A DNA stretch of 64,000 bases from Clostridium_AI sp964409685 (GTDB lineage Bacteria; Bacillota; Clostridia; Lachnospirales; Lachnospiraceae): positions 1 to 64,000 of the forward strand of contig CAYPEJ010000016.1 of NCBI GenBank assembly GCA_964409685.1, written 5' to 3'. A program made the position numbers and the translations under genes. The notes below the pieces were generated by a model. The model did not search any database. It worked only from the letters and a program-made list of their open reading frames with translations, and was not told the DNA's origin. Below are positions 16,635 through 26,048 of the stretch, in pieces. Every line of letters begins with the position of its first letter. The stretch's first letter is position 1.

Positions 16635-17363
16635 TTAAATCCACCCACCATCAAGTCTTATTATCTGACTCGTCATATACTCATGACCAGTCGCAAGGGA
16701 ATACGCAAGTTGTCCAACTTCCTCCGCTTTCCCCATTCTACAAGCAGGAATTTCTTCTATTAAATAATTTTTCTCTTCTTCATCTAAAAATTGATTCATT
16801 TCTGTATCAATCGCCCCACAAGCAATTGCATTTACCTGAATATTGCTAGGAGCCAACTCTTTCCCAAGTGCCTGAGTAAATGCATTAATACCGCCTTTCG
16901 TAGCAGAATATGCTACTTCACAAGAAGCCCCAACAACTCCCCACACAGAGGAGATATTAATAATCTTTCCATGTCCATTTGCAATCATATATGGAATAGC
17001 TTCCTTGCAACAATAAAATACTGCTGAAAGATTCGTATTCAATATTTCTTGCCATTCATCAGGCTTCATATCTTGCAATAACCCAATCTTTGATATCCCT
17101 GCATTATTAATCAACACATCAACAGTCCCAAATGTCTCTTTCATTTGTCCAAACATTCTACATACATCATGAAAGTTTCCGACATCTCCTTGTAGTGCCA
17201 GACACTTTCCACCATACGAAAGAATCTCCTGTTCCGTTCTTTTCATAGCCTCAATACTATTTTTACAATTAATTACTACATTCCATCCATTTCGGGCAAA
17301 TTCTAAAGCACAAGCCTTTCCAATTCCTCTGGAAGAACCTGTAATAAACACCGTTTGCTTCAT
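16635..17363 (-). CDS. SDR-family reductase, YmfI-like (EF-P 5-aminopentanone reductase or FabG-like)
   Basis: A 242-residue short-chain dehydrogenase. The NAD(P) site is TGSSRGIGKA, followed by NNAGIS, the catalytic serine in ISSVWGVVGASCEVAYSATK with Tyr and Lys, and a C-terminal ITSQIIRLDGGW-like end. The SSVWGXXGASCEVXYSXXKG block, GAIDTEMNQF and the GGW ending are more like B. subtilis YmfI, which finishes the elongation-factor-P modification, than true FabG. The start at 17363 is preferred over in-frame 17417 because AGGAG lies before it. The gene is alone on the minus strand and divergent from the next operon. Confidence 0.85.
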   Translation of the reverse strand: MKQTVFITGSSRGIGKACALEFARNGWNVVINCKNSIEAMKRTEQEILSYGGKCLALQGDVGNFHDVCRMFGQMKETFGTVDVLINNAGISKIGLLQDMKPDEWQEILNTNLSAVFYCCKEAIPYMIANGHGKIINISSVWGVVGASCEVAYSATKGGINAFTQALGKELAPSNIQVNAIACGAIDTEMNQFLDEEEKNYLIEEIPACRMGKAEEVGQLAYSLATGHEYMTSQIIRLDGGWI

Positions 17364-17427
17364 ATTAAAATCACTCCTGTCTTTATCTACCATTATACCC
17401 AAAACTGGGGACGCCACAAGGAAAAAG

Positions 17428-17456
17428 TTGATATTACACAGCGTATCTGTTATACT
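17428..17456 (+). promoter_or_regulatory. Promoter of the LCP-like / WecG / YitT genes
   Basis: TTGATA (17428-17433) and TATACT (17451-17456) have exact 17-base spacing, about 55 bases upstream of the start codon at 17513. Confidence 0.78.
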
Positions 17457-17512
17457 GTTTAAGTTAGGTAGACAATGTGAAGTGATAGATTGGTGTATAT
17501 AAGGATAAGAGA

Positions 17513-18616
17513 ATGAAGAAAAAACAAGGGAAGATATTTATAAGAGGATTTATGCGATCATTTTTGTACCTAAGTACATTTTTGATTGTATTTTTAATTA
17601 GTTACAAAATAACAGGGATCTATTTAGAACAAAAAGATACAGAAGATTTAAAGTCTAGTTCCATTAATATGCAGTTGGCTGGAAGTGTGGATCCAGTTGC
17701 ATTTAATCTCATCTATGATGTAGAGGAATCTAGTGAAGAGTTACAGCATGTCATTTTGGAGATACTAAATACGAACACAAATGATTTGGTTTATATGACC
17801 ATTCCGATAAACACAAAGCTAACGATGTCTAGTGAGTTGTATAAAAGTATATGTGAAAAGAATGCAAATGTGCCACAGATTCTTTCTTTTAGCAATTTTT
17901 CAAAGTACATTAATCCTAAAAATTATTATGATTTTGGAACAACATTAATTGAAGATGCGTTAGATATTGATATTAGTTATTACACCATTATAACATCAGA
18001 TATGTTTACAGATATTTTTACGGAAACAGATGGGTATATGGTGCTCTCTGATAGTGTAACAGATGTGGTTTCTAAGTATAGTGAGCCAAATATTGTTACG
18101 TATTTAACTGATTTCTATAACTGTACAAAATGTAATTTAAGTTTAAAAGATAGACTAATGTACACACCAGCATTATCCAAGGTAAAATTGGATGATATTA
18201 TGTATGCAGTTCTACCAGGTGAAACAGATGGCTATGATTATATCGCAGATTTATCAAAAATCAGTGAAATTGTCTATGCAATCCAACAAAACTATGTGTC
18301 AGATGAGATTGAAAGCTTACTTGGCGCAGTAGAACAAGTTTCATTAGGGAAAAACATAACCGTTTTAAATGGTAGTGGCATAACAGGACTTGCCAGCAAG
18401 GTGCAAGAACAATTAAAAGCAGAAGGTTATACTGTAACAAGTATTGCAAATTATAGTAGCAGTGACGTTTCCAACACAATTATTCGTGTAAATGAAGATG
18501 GTTTGGGAGCGGATCTGGTATCCTATTTCCATTCAGCATCGATTGAAATGGTTCAGGATATGCCATACGGTGTAGATATTCAGATTATCTTAGGAAAATC
18601 CGAATCCTCATCGTAA
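17513..18616 (+). CDS. Membrane-anchored LCP/LytR-like protein with degenerate catalytic domain and LytR_C domain
   Basis: A 367-residue protein with one N-terminal membrane helix (residues about 14-38) and the rest outside. Residues about 60-235 follow the order of LytR-CpsA-Psr domains: a strand-turn VYMTIPINTKL where active enzymes have IPRDT, then LIEDALDIDISYYTIITSDMF and a later TDGYMVLSD. The conserved arginines of the polyprenyl-phosphate site are not evident. Residues about 275-362 are a LytR_C domain (ITVLNGSGITGLASKVQEQL). It probably binds or scaffolds wall polymers and is unlikely to be an active ligase. It is followed by WecG/TagA. Confidence 0.7.
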   Translation: MKKKQGKIFIRGFMRSFLYLSTFLIVFLISYKITGIYLEQKDTEDLKSSSINMQLAGSVDPVAFNLIYDVEESSEELQHVILEILNTNTNDLVYMTIPINTKLTMSSELYKSICEKNANVPQILSFSNFSKYINPKNYYDFGTTLIEDALDIDISYYTIITSDMFTDIFTETDGYMVLSDSVTDVVSKYSEPNIVTYLTDFYNCTKCNLSLKDRLMYTPALSKVKLDDIMYAVLPGETDGYDYIADLSKISEIVYAIQQNYVSDEIESLLGAVEQVSLGKNITVLNGSGITGLASKVQEQLKAEGYTVTSIANYSSSDVSNTIIRVNEDGLGADLVSYFHSASIEMVQDMPYGVDIQIILGKSESSS

Positions 18617-18652
18617 AATCAATCTGCATAATCATTGTAAAGGAATGACAAT

Positions 18653-19393
18653 ATGGAAGCAAAAGTAAATATAATGGGGCTGGATGTTGATTTAATCAGT
18701 ACAGACTCATTTACCAAAAGGATAGACGAGTATTTAAACAATGACTATCTAAATCTCATTTTTATCTTATCCACAACAATGGTATATGATGCAATGGAAC
18801 ATGAAGCATATAAAGAAACACTTTCAAAAGCACACATGCTGATTCCTGGAGAAGAAGCAATGTTGAATGAATTTCATGTGGACGCCCTTAGGGAAACGGG
18901 GATTGTAACTAATTTCCGTTGTCTGTATCAGATGCTCGATGGAATAAAGGAACAAAATAAAACCATGTATTTGGTTGGTGTGGATGAATCTGAGATGAAG
19001 CATTTCATTCGAGTTTGTAAAGAACTATTTCCGGGAATTCGTATTCTAGGCGCGTATTGTGTGGCAGAGGATATTAATATGGAACTAGTGGTAAATGAAA
19101 TCAATGGTTCAGACCCAGACATTGTTACAGTTTTTATGAATTCTCCAGAACAAGAAAACTGGATCGTAGAAAACTGTGCAAAAATCAATGCAAAGCTTTG
19201 TATCGGCATTGGTGGAATTATTAAGCAGATGTTAGAAGAATATAAAGAAGCACCCATTCTATATCGTAAGTTAGGACTAGAAGGTGTCTATCATAAATAT
19301 ATTCGAAACTGGATGAATTCTATTAAAAATGTTTGGCAGAATCGAATATTTGAAAGAAAAAACGAACATTATAAAAACAAAAAAGGTGAATAG
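18653..19393 (+). CDS. WecG/TagA/CpsF-family glycosyltransferase
   Basis: A 246-residue protein of the usual GT26 length. The family pattern is visible as NIMGLDVDLISTDSF, then LIPGEEAMLNE where family members discuss the sugar site, LVGVDESEMKHFIR, then ELFPGIRILGAY and IGIGGIIKQMLEEYKEAPILYRKLGLEGVYHKY. GT26 enzymes add N-acetylmannosamine or a related sugar to lipid-linked intermediates on the inner membrane face. Placed 36 bases after the LCP-like gene, it suggests a cell-wall or exopolysaccharide role. Several family positions are unusual, so the substrate is uncertain. AAAGGAA precedes the ATG. Confidence 0.82.
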   Translation: MEAKVNIMGLDVDLISTDSFTKRIDEYLNNDYLNLIFILSTTMVYDAMEHEAYKETLSKAHMLIPGEEAMLNEFHVDALRETGIVTNFRCLYQMLDGIKEQNKTMYLVGVDESEMKHFIRVCKELFPGIRILGAYCVAEDINMELVVNEINGSDPDIVTVFMNSPEQENWIVENCAKINAKLCIGIGGIIKQMLEEYKEAPILYRKLGLEGVYHKYIRNWMNSIKNVWQNRIFERKNEHYKNKKGE

Positions 19394-19394
19394 T

Positions 19395-20273
19395 TTGACA
19401 GCAATGAAGAAAGAAAGACGGACAGAATGGAGTAAATTACTAGTTACCATTTTAGGTACATTTATTATGGCGACGGCAGTAAATCTTGTATTCGAACCAA
19501 TGGGAATGGTTGTTGGAGGAGTATCAGGGTTTTCGATTATAGTAAAAGAGATGACGGAAGGAATCATTCATGGAGGAATTCCGATCTGGCTTACAACCGC
19601 ACTAGTAAATGTACCTTTGTTTATGATTGCAATTAAAGTAAAGGGACTTGCATTTGTAAAGAGAACACTTTTTGCAACGATTTCCTTTACAATAGCGTTA
19701 TATATTATACCAGTTTATGATATTGCCAATAAAGATTGTTTATTAGCGGCATTATTTGGTGGAGTGCTAAGTGGAGTTGGTCTTGGACTTGTATTTCGTA
19801 CTGGAGCAACGACAGGAGGAACGGATTTAATAGGTTTGATTATCAATCATTTCTACCCTCACTACTCCGCAGCAAAGTTATTATTAGTAATTGATAGTAT
19901 TGTTATTATACTTGGAGCGTATATCTTTGGCGTGAATATGGCGATGTATGCCATTATTACAGCCTATATCACATCTAAGATTATTGATTCCATGTTAGAA
20001 GGTATGCATTTTGCAAAACTTGCCTATATTATCTCAGATGATTATGAGCATGTTTCACAACATGTTATGAAACATTTGAATAGAGGTGCAACTTTTATCC
20101 AAGCACAGGGTGGATATACCAAAAAAGAGAAACAAATGTTAATGTGTGTTGTCTCAAATAAGCAAATCGTAAAATTGAAAGAGTTAGTTGCGCAAATTGA
20201 TCCGAGTGCATTTATAATTATTTCCGATGCTAGGGAAGTATTGGGGCAAGGTTTTATTGAAAATGACTACTAA
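19395..20273 (+). CDS. YitT-family membrane protein
   Basis: About 292 residues with five to six membrane helices (first about residues 12-45, then 55-80, 85-105, 115-135 and 155-180), including the family signature FRTGATTGGTDLIGLII. A C-terminal soluble DUF2179 domain follows (RGATFIQAQGGYTKKEKQMLMCVV, then IDPSAFIIISDAREVLGQGF). The function is not established; the family is common in Firmicutes. A TTG at 19395 fits the AAAGGTGA ribosome site best, with ATG 19404 as an alternative. It begins one base after the previous stop, so it is co-transcribed with it. Confidence 0.88.
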   Translation: MTAMKKERRTEWSKLLVTILGTFIMATAVNLVFEPMGMVVGGVSGFSIIVKEMTEGIIHGGIPIWLTTALVNVPLFMIAIKVKGLAFVKRTLFATISFTIALYIIPVYDIANKDCLLAALFGGVLSGVGLGLVFRTGATTGGTDLIGLIINHFYPHYSAAKLLLVIDSIVIILGAYIFGVNMAMYAIITAYITSKIIDSMLEGMHFAKLAYIISDDYEHVSQHVMKHLNRGATFIQAQGGYTKKEKQMLMCVVSNKQIVKLKELVAQIDPSAFIIISDAREVLGQGFIENDY

Positions 20274-20463
20274 TTAAGCCATTTTAGGGGCAGAAGATGA
20301 TGGATTTGTCTAAAAAAAAGTTTAGTATACAAAATGTACAAAAGGAAAAAAAGTTATTTGTTAAAATGGGATATGGTTTTCGAAGGACAAATAGTGTATC
20401 ATACTTATATAAATGAGGTACACGATATGTATCACATAACTTTTTTTAGGGAGGAAAGCATTA

Positions 20464-21576
20464 ATGGCAAGCTTATCGTTAAAGAATATTAATAAAACAT
20501 ATCCTAATGGATTTGTAGCAGTACATGATTTTAACTTAGAAATCGCAGATAAAGAATTCATCATCTTCGTTGGTCCTTCTGGTTGTGGTAAATCTACAAC
20601 ACTTCGTATGATCGCTGGTTTGGAAGAAATTACTTCTGGTGAATTATGGATTGGCGATAAAATGGTTAATGATGTAGAACCTAAGGACAGAGATATCGCG
20701 ATGGTATTCCAGAACTATGCGTTATATCCACATATGTCCGTTTATGATAATATGGCTTTCGGTCTTAAGCTAAGAAAAACACCAAAGGATAAGATTGATA
20801 AATTAGTTCATGAAGCAGCTAAGATTCTTGATATCGAACATCTTTTAGACAGAAAACCTAAGGCTTTATCAGGTGGTCAAAGACAACGTGTTGCTATGGG
20901 ACGTGCTATCGTACGTAATCCTAAAGTATTCTTAATGGATGAACCTTTATCCAACTTAGATGCTAAATTACGTGTACAGATGCGTATTGAGATTTCTAAA
21001 TTACATCAAAGACTTGAAACAACAATCATTTACGTAACACATGACCAAACAGAGGCTCTTACTCTTGGTACAAGAATCGTTGTTATGAAAGATGGTCTTG
21101 TTCAACAAGTTGATTCACCAATCGACTTATATCAAAAACCACAAAACTTATTCGTTGCTGGTTTCATCGGTTCTCCACAGATGAACTTCATCGAATCCAA
21201 AGTTGTAAAATCTGGTTCTGACGTTATGTTAATGTTTGGTTCTCACTCAATTAAATTACCAGAGAACAAAGCAAAAGTTCTTCTTGATAAAGGATATGAA
21301 AACAAAACAGTTGTTATGGGTATCCGTCCAGAAGATATCAAAGACGAAGAAATCTTCATTAACTCTACTCCAGGTGGTGTTATCGAAGCTACTATCAAAG
21401 TTTACGAAATGCTTGGTGCAGAAGTATTCTTATACTTCGCAATCGATCAGTTTGAATTAACAGTTCGTGTAAACCCACGTACAACAGCTCGCCCAGGCGA
21501 TACAATCAAACTTGCATTCGATTTATCTAAGATTCACGTATTTGATAAGGAAACAGAAAAAGTTATCTGCAACTAA
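20464..21576 (+). CDS. msmK: Stand-alone multi-sugar ABC transporter ATPase (MsmK/MsmX/UgpC type)
   Basis: A 370-residue ATPase that powers carbohydrate importers. Walker A is GPSGCGKST, the Q-loop is in MVFQNYALYPHMSVYDNMAFGL, the signature is LSGGQRQRVAMGRAIVR, Walker B is VFLMDEPLSNLDA, the switch is VTHDQTEAL, and a C-terminal TOBE/regulatory domain spans about 235-370. No permease or binding protein is adjacent, so it probably serves several sugar uptake systems encoded elsewhere, as MsmX and MsmK do. Codon use is strongly biased, suggesting high expression. GGGAGGAAAG precedes the ATG. A terminator follows. Confidence 0.94.
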   Translation: MASLSLKNINKTYPNGFVAVHDFNLEIADKEFIIFVGPSGCGKSTTLRMIAGLEEITSGELWIGDKMVNDVEPKDRDIAMVFQNYALYPHMSVYDNMAFGLKLRKTPKDKIDKLVHEAAKILDIEHLLDRKPKALSGGQRQRVAMGRAIVRNPKVFLMDEPLSNLDAKLRVQMRIEISKLHQRLETTIIYVTHDQTEALTLGTRIVVMKDGLVQQVDSPIDLYQKPQNLFVAGFIGSPQMNFIESKVVKSGSDVMLMFGSHSIKLPENKAKVLLDKGYENKTVVMGIRPEDIKDEEIFINSTPGGVIEATIKVYEMLGAEVFLYFAIDQFELTVRVNPRTTARPGDTIKLAFDLSKIHVFDKETEKVICN

Positions 21577-21635
21577 TACATATATAGCGTATAGCGGAAA
21601 ACTGAATAATATGTATTTATCAATATAGAGATGGT

Positions 21636-21678
21636 GCAGTTCTTGCATAAGAGTTTATGCATGGACTGCGCTATTTTT
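21636..21678 (+). terminator. Terminator after the sugar ATPase gene
   Basis: GCAGTTCTTGCATAA (21636-21650) pairs with 21655-21669 with one mismatch and one G-U pair, followed by a T-rich run. The rest of the 335-base gap to the next gene holds only that gene's promoter. Confidence 0.85.
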
Positions 21679-21839
21679 GCGTATAAGAAATTATAAACTG
21701 TACGATTTCTATAAAATATGTCGAAAGAATCTTTTGGAAATATATTGTTTGACTATATAATTTAGTAATTAAACTATATTCTGTTAAGCTAATTTTAAAT
21801 AATTCATATAAAATTAACCTTAACTTGACCTATATTTTA

Positions 21840-21868
21840 TTTACTTTTTAACAAAATAGTGATAAAAT
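21840..21868 (+). promoter_or_regulatory. Promoter of the CdaR-type regulator
   Basis: TTTACT (21840-21845), 17-base spacer, TAAAAT (21863-21868), about 45 bases before the start codon. The upstream 120 bases are extremely A/T-rich, as in UP-element-like regions. Confidence 0.55.
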
Positions 21869-21911
21869 GACAGGGAGTAAAACAAGAAAATAGCTAAAAG
21901 GAGTGTAGGGA

Positions 21912-22997
21912 ATGATATCAAATCAGATTCTTCAAAATACAATTGAGGGACTTAAAGCTATTACAAGAACAGATATCTGTGTAATGGATACAGAAGGAAA
22001 AGCATTGGCAGCGACTATATCCAATGCAGAAGATTATGAGCAGGCTGTATTAGCATTTGTGGAATCACCAGCAGACAGCCAAGTTTTACAAGGTTTTCAA
22101 TTTTTTAAAGTATTTGACGAGCATCAATTAGAATATATAATACTTGCTAAAGGGGATAGCGAAGATGTTTATATGATCGGTAAGATTGCTTCGTTCCAGA
22201 TTCAGAACCTTTTAGTTGCATATAAAGAGCGTTATGATAAGGACAACTTTATCAAAAACTTATTGTTAGATAACTTATTATTAGTTGATATTTATAATCG
22301 TGCTAAGAAGTTGCATATTGACACAGAAGTAAGAAGAGTTGTATTCTTGATCGAGACAAAGAATGAGAAAGATATGAATGCTTTGGAAACAGTTCGTGGA
22401 CTATTTGCAAGCAAAACAAAAGATTTCATTACAGCTGTGGATGAGAAGAATATCATTTTAGTAAAAGAATTAAAATCTTCTGAGTCTTATGAAGACTTAA
22501 GTAAGACTGCTAAAGTGATTGTAGACATGCTTAACACAGAAGCTATGACAAAAGTACACGTAGCATATGGTACAATTGTAAATGAAATCAAAGATGTATC
22601 TCGTTCCTATAAGGAAGCAAAGATGGCTCTTGATGTAGGTAAGATTTTCTACAGTGGAAGAAATGTAGTTGCATATAACAACTTAGGAATTGGACGTTTG
22701 ATTTATCAATTACCTATGCCATTATGTAAAATGTTTATTCGTGAAATCTTCGATGGTAAATCACCAGATAGCTTTGACGATGAGACATTAACTACAATTA
22801 ATAAATTTTTTGAAAACAGCTTAAATGTTTCTGAGACATCCAGACAGTTATACATTCATAGAAATACATTAGTATACCGTTTAGATAAGTTACAAAAGAG
22901 TACGAATTTAGATCTACGTGTTTTTGAAGATGCGATTACATTCAAGATTGCACTTATGGTTGTAAAATATATGAAGTACATGGAGAGTTTAGATTAA
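21912..22997 (+). CDS. CdaR/PucR-family transcriptional regulator
   Basis: A 361-residue regulator. The N-terminal roughly 130 residues match the sugar-diacid-recognition type sensor (ISNQILQNTIEGLKAITRTDICVMDTEGKALA). A middle GGDEF-like domain spans about 140-270 (VAYGTIVNEIKDVSRSYKEAKMALDVG). The C-terminal PucR helix-turn-helix is NVSETSRQLYIHRNTLVYRLDKLQKSTNLDLR. The ligand is unknown; it is between the multi-sugar ATPase and ftsE. GGAGTGTAGGG lies before the ATG. It is transcribed alone or leads into ftsE, whose start is only 27 bases beyond its stop. Confidence 0.88.
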   Translation: MISNQILQNTIEGLKAITRTDICVMDTEGKALAATISNAEDYEQAVLAFVESPADSQVLQGFQFFKVFDEHQLEYIILAKGDSEDVYMIGKIASFQIQNLLVAYKERYDKDNFIKNLLLDNLLLVDIYNRAKKLHIDTEVRRVVFLIETKNEKDMNALETVRGLFASKTKDFITAVDEKNIILVKELKSSESYEDLSKTAKVIVDMLNTEAMTKVHVAYGTIVNEIKDVSRSYKEAKMALDVGKIFYSGRNVVAYNNLGIGRLIYQLPMPLCKMFIREIFDGKSPDSFDDETLTTINKFFENSLNVSETSRQLYIHRNTLVYRLDKLQKSTNLDLRVFEDAITFKIALMVVKYMKYMESLD

Positions 22998-23024
22998 GAT
23001 AAGAGGAAGGAATGTTTCATCGAA

Positions 23025-23741
23025 ATGGATATCGGGACAAAAGAAGTACCTCCTATTGTGTTAGAAGGAATCTCAAAGACTTATCGAAATGATGTTGTGG
23101 CATTAAACGATATTAACATTCGAATTGCCAAAGGGGAATTTGTCTTTGTTGTAGGGGCAAGTGGTTCAGGCAAATCCACTTTTATAAAACTAATTCTAAA
23201 AGAGATTGAACCAACTGCAGGTAAGGTATTTGTAAATGGAAGAGATTTAGTACGCCTTAGAAGAAAACAAGTACCTATGCTTCGCAGAGGAATCGGTGTA
23301 GTATTTCAAGATTTCCGATTACTAAAAGATAGAACTGTATTTGATAATGTTGCATTTGCGATGCGTATTGTAGGGGCAACAAAACATGAGATTAATAAAA
23401 GAGTACCTGAGGTACTTGCATTAGTCGGCTTAACGGAAAAGATTCGAGCATATCCACGAGAATTATCTGGTGGTGAGCAGCAAAGAGTAGCGGTAGCAAG
23501 GGCACTGGTGAATCGTCCGACCTTATTATTAGCGGATGAGCCAACGGGAAACTTGGATCCAAAGAATTCATGGGAGATTATGGAGCTTCTCGAACAAATC
23601 AACAGGAATGGCACTACGGTTGTAGTGGTTACTCATAATCATGAGATAGTCAATATGATGAAAAAACGAGTAATAACCTTACATAAAGGTGTTCTTGTAA
23701 GTGATGAGAAAAAGGGTGGATACAGCTATGAAAAGAATTAA
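23025..23741 (+). CDS. ftsE: Cell-division ABC ATPase FtsE
   Basis: A 238-residue ATPase. Walker A is GASGSGKSTFIKLI, with VVFQDFRLLKDRTVFDNVAFAMR, signature ELSGGEQQRVAVARALVNRP, and Walker B LLLADEPTGNLDP. With FtsX it forms the membrane complex that switches on a peptidoglycan hydrolase, and the order ftsE-ftsX-M23 peptidase here fits this exactly. The gene overlaps the ftsX start by 14 bases. AGGAAGG lies rather far before the ATG at 23025. Confidence 0.96.
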   Translation: MDIGTKEVPPIVLEGISKTYRNDVVALNDINIRIAKGEFVFVVGASGSGKSTFIKLILKEIEPTAGKVFVNGRDLVRLRRKQVPMLRRGIGVVFQDFRLLKDRTVFDNVAFAMRIVGATKHEINKRVPEVLALVGLTEKIRAYPRELSGGEQQRVAVARALVNRPTLLLADEPTGNLDPKNSWEIMELLEQINRNGTTVVVVTHNHEIVNMMKKRVITLHKGVLVSDEKKGGYSYEKN

Positions 23742-24639
23742 CAGGCTATTCTATTGCATTGGACAAGGATTTAAAAATCTTAAGCGCAATCGAATGTTTT
23801 CGTTGGCTTCTGTTGGTACGATTACTGCATGTTTATTTCTATTTGGCATCTTTTACGCCATTCTAACCAATTTTCAATATATGATTGATCATGCAGAGAC
23901 ATCCGTGGGGATTACCGTATTTTTCGATGAAGGAATCTCGGACGATGCCATAAAATTAATTGGGGAACAGATTGAAAGTCGACCAGAAGTAATTGAATGT
24001 AACTTTATCTCGGCAGAAGAAGCATGGGAAAAATGTAAAAAGGAAATGTTTGACGGACAGGAAGAACTGACCGATACATTTGCACAAGATAACCCATTGG
24101 CAGATTCTGCGTCTTATGAGATATATTTAGATGATATAGAAAAGCAAACAGCATTTGTAAAGTTTGCAAAAGGGATTAATGGGGTGCGACAAGTAAACAG
24201 TGCAGAGACAACGGTAAAGAGTTTGTCTAGTTTTAACTCTTTGGTTGCGTATGCATCGGCGGCAATTATTATTATTTTAATTGCAGTATCTATTTTCTTA
24301 ATCAGTACATCAGTAACCATGGGGATTTCTATTCGAAAAGAAGAAATTCGCATTATGAGATTAGTTGGTGCATCTGATTTCTTTGTAAGAGCTCCATTTA
24401 TCGTAGAAGGAATTATCATAGGAATACTAGGGACGATTATTCCATTAGGAATTCTATTTATCCTATACAAAAAAATAATATCTTATGTAATGGTAAGATT
24501 CGATGTGCTTTCGAATCTACTTACGTTTTTATCCGTAAATGAAGTATTTCAAACTTTAGTGCCAATATCTTTTATAATTGGTATTGGAATAGGGTTTATT
24601 GGAAGTTATATTACAGTAAGAAAACATTTAAAAGTATAA
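23728..24639 (+). CDS. ftsX: Cell-division membrane protein FtsX
   Basis: A 303-residue protein with the FtsX layout: a short cytoplasmic start (NRLFYCIGQGFKNLKRNRM), membrane helix 1 at about residues 22-44, a large outside loop (about 45-165) that contacts the hydrolase, and then three helices (about 170-195, 220-250 and 270-295) with the MXXXXIRKEEIRIMRLVGAS hinge. ATG 23728 is preferred to the in-frame 23701 because it gives the usual N-terminus and AAGGGTGG precedes it. An inverted repeat overlaps its stop codon. Confidence 0.95.
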   Translation: MKRINRLFYCIGQGFKNLKRNRMFSLASVGTITACLFLFGIFYAILTNFQYMIDHAETSVGITVFFDEGISDDAIKLIGEQIESRPEVIECNFISAEEAWEKCKKEMFDGQEELTDTFAQDNPLADSASYEIYLDDIEKQTAFVKFAKGINGVRQVNSAETTVKSLSSFNSLVAYASAAIIIILIAVSIFLISTSVTMGISIRKEEIRIMRLVGASDFFVRAPFIVEGIIIGILGTIIPLGILFILYKKIISYVMVRFDVLSNLLTFLSVNEVFQTLVPISFIIGIGIGFIGSYITVRKHLKV

Positions 24640-24659
24640 TCGGTAACGGTTATACTTTT
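24630..24659 (+). terminator. Inverted repeat at the end of ftsX, possible weak terminator
   Basis: AAAAGTATAA (24630-24639, including the ftsX stop) is a perfect complement of TTATACTTTT (24650-24659), with a 10-base loop. GC content is low and the T-run is only four, so it may reduce read-through into the peptidase gene without stopping it. Confidence 0.45.
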
Positions 24660-24702
24660 GCCATTTGGGGAACTAGTGAATAATGGTTAGAAAGGTGAAG
24701 AT

Positions 24703-26028
24703 ATGCGTTTTGTAAAAAAGGGAATTAAGCAGGGAATTTTGATTTTGACAGCATTTGCTTTGGTTATTTCACAGACACCGAGGGTGGCTTATGGGACAAC
24801 GATTCAAGAGGCAGAGGACGAAAAGAAAGCCTTAGAGAATAAAAAAGCAGATTTAGAAAAGTCAATTGAGAGCATGGAACAAGAGAAAGAGGATATTGTT
24901 GCCTATATTGAAGAATTAGATCGAAAGTTAAATGAGTTAAGTCAAGAGATTGACACATTAAAGGGCAAAATTAGCGATGCCAATGAGAATTTAGAGCAGA
25001 TTAAAGTGGATCTTGCAGAGGCAGAAGAATGTGCACAAAATCAGTATGATACCATGAAGAAGCGAATAAAATATATGTATGAAAATGGTTCACAAGATTA
25101 TCTTGAGATTTTACTAAGTGCCAGTAGTATTAGTGACCTTTTAAATCGTTTTGAGTATATCAATAAAATCAATGAGTACGATGATAATCTTCTAGCTGAA
25201 TACGAAAAAACAAAAGAGCTAATTGCACAAAAACAGATAGAACAAGAAGAACAGATTGCAAGTCTGGAATTGATGCAAGAAGAGCTTTCCATCGAGCAAG
25301 ATGGTGTAGAGAAACTTTCTGCTAAGAAGACAGAACAATTGAAAAAGAAAAATGCAGCTATCTCATCTTCCGAGGCACAGGTTGCTGATTATGCTTCTCA
25401 GATTGAAGAACAAGAAGCGTTGTTAGAGAAGTTATTGGAAGAAGAGAGAAAGCGTCAGGAAGAGGAAGAGCGTAAGCGTAAGGAAGAGGAAGAACGTAAG
25501 CGTCAGGAAGAAGAAGAGCGTAAACGTCGAGAAGAGGAAGAAAAGAAGAAGCAAGAGCAAGCAAATAATAATAGTAGTTCAAGTGGAAGTTCTAGCGATT
25601 CCAATAGTAGTGGAAGCAATGTGAATACTAGTAGTTCCTTCCGTTGGCCATTAAATGTTAGCGGTGTGATTACATCTACATTTGGATATCGTGATCAGCC
25701 AACAGCGGGAGCCAGCACATATCATAAGGGAATTGATATCGCTGCACCTACAGGAACAGCAGTAGTTGCATCTGCTGGTGGAACGGTTACAACAGCATCT
25801 TATCAGTCCGCAGCAGGTAATTATATTATGGTATATCACGGAAATAGTACGTATACGGTGTATATGCATTTATCAGCAATTTATGTTTCCGCTGGTGATA
25901 CTGTAAGTAAAGGTCAGACCATTGGTGCCGTTGGCTCAACAGGTGTTTCCACTGGACCTCATCTACACTTTGGTGTAAATGTAAATGGTGCTTATGTAAA
26001 TCCATTGAACTATGTTTCGAAACCATAA
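24703..26028 (+). CDS. Secreted M23 peptidoglycan hydrolase with coiled coil (FtsEX partner, PcsB/EnvC-like)
   Basis: A 441-residue protein. The signal peptide is residues 1-31 (ending VAYGT). A long coiled coil spans about 32-245, followed by a highly charged stretch of repeated E/K/R/Q (about 246-285) and a Ser/Asn/Gly linker (about 286-310). The LytM/M23 domain to the end has FGYRDQPTAGASTYHKGIDIAAPTG (zinc His and Asp), VYMHLS and GPHLHFGV (zinc His). The coiled coil is the part that FtsX loops bind to relieve self-inhibition. The zinc ligands are all present, so it should be active. It lies directly after ftsEX, before a Ctp protease. Confidence 0.93.
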   Translation: MRFVKKGIKQGILILTAFALVISQTPRVAYGTTIQEAEDEKKALENKKADLEKSIESMEQEKEDIVAYIEELDRKLNELSQEIDTLKGKISDANENLEQIKVDLAEAEECAQNQYDTMKKRIKYMYENGSQDYLEILLSASSISDLLNRFEYINKINEYDDNLLAEYEKTKELIAQKQIEQEEQIASLELMQEELSIEQDGVEKLSAKKTEQLKKKNAAISSSEAQVADYASQIEEQEALLEKLLEEERKRQEEEERKRKEEEERKRQEEEERKRREEEEKKKQEQANNNSSSSGSSSDSNSSGSNVNTSSSFRWPLNVSGVITSTFGYRDQPTAGASTYHKGIDIAAPTGTAVVASAGGTVTTASYQSAAGNYIMVYHGNSTYTVYMHLSAIYVSAGDTVSKGQTIGAVGSTGVSTGPHLHFGVNVNGAYVNPLNYVSKP

Positions 26029-26048
26029 TAGGTAGAAAGAAGAGTTAT

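Noticed and set aside
25440..25560. DNA repeat array within the M23 peptidase gene
   Set aside because: The repetition is explained by a coding stretch of alternating E/K/R/Q residues in the protein linker.
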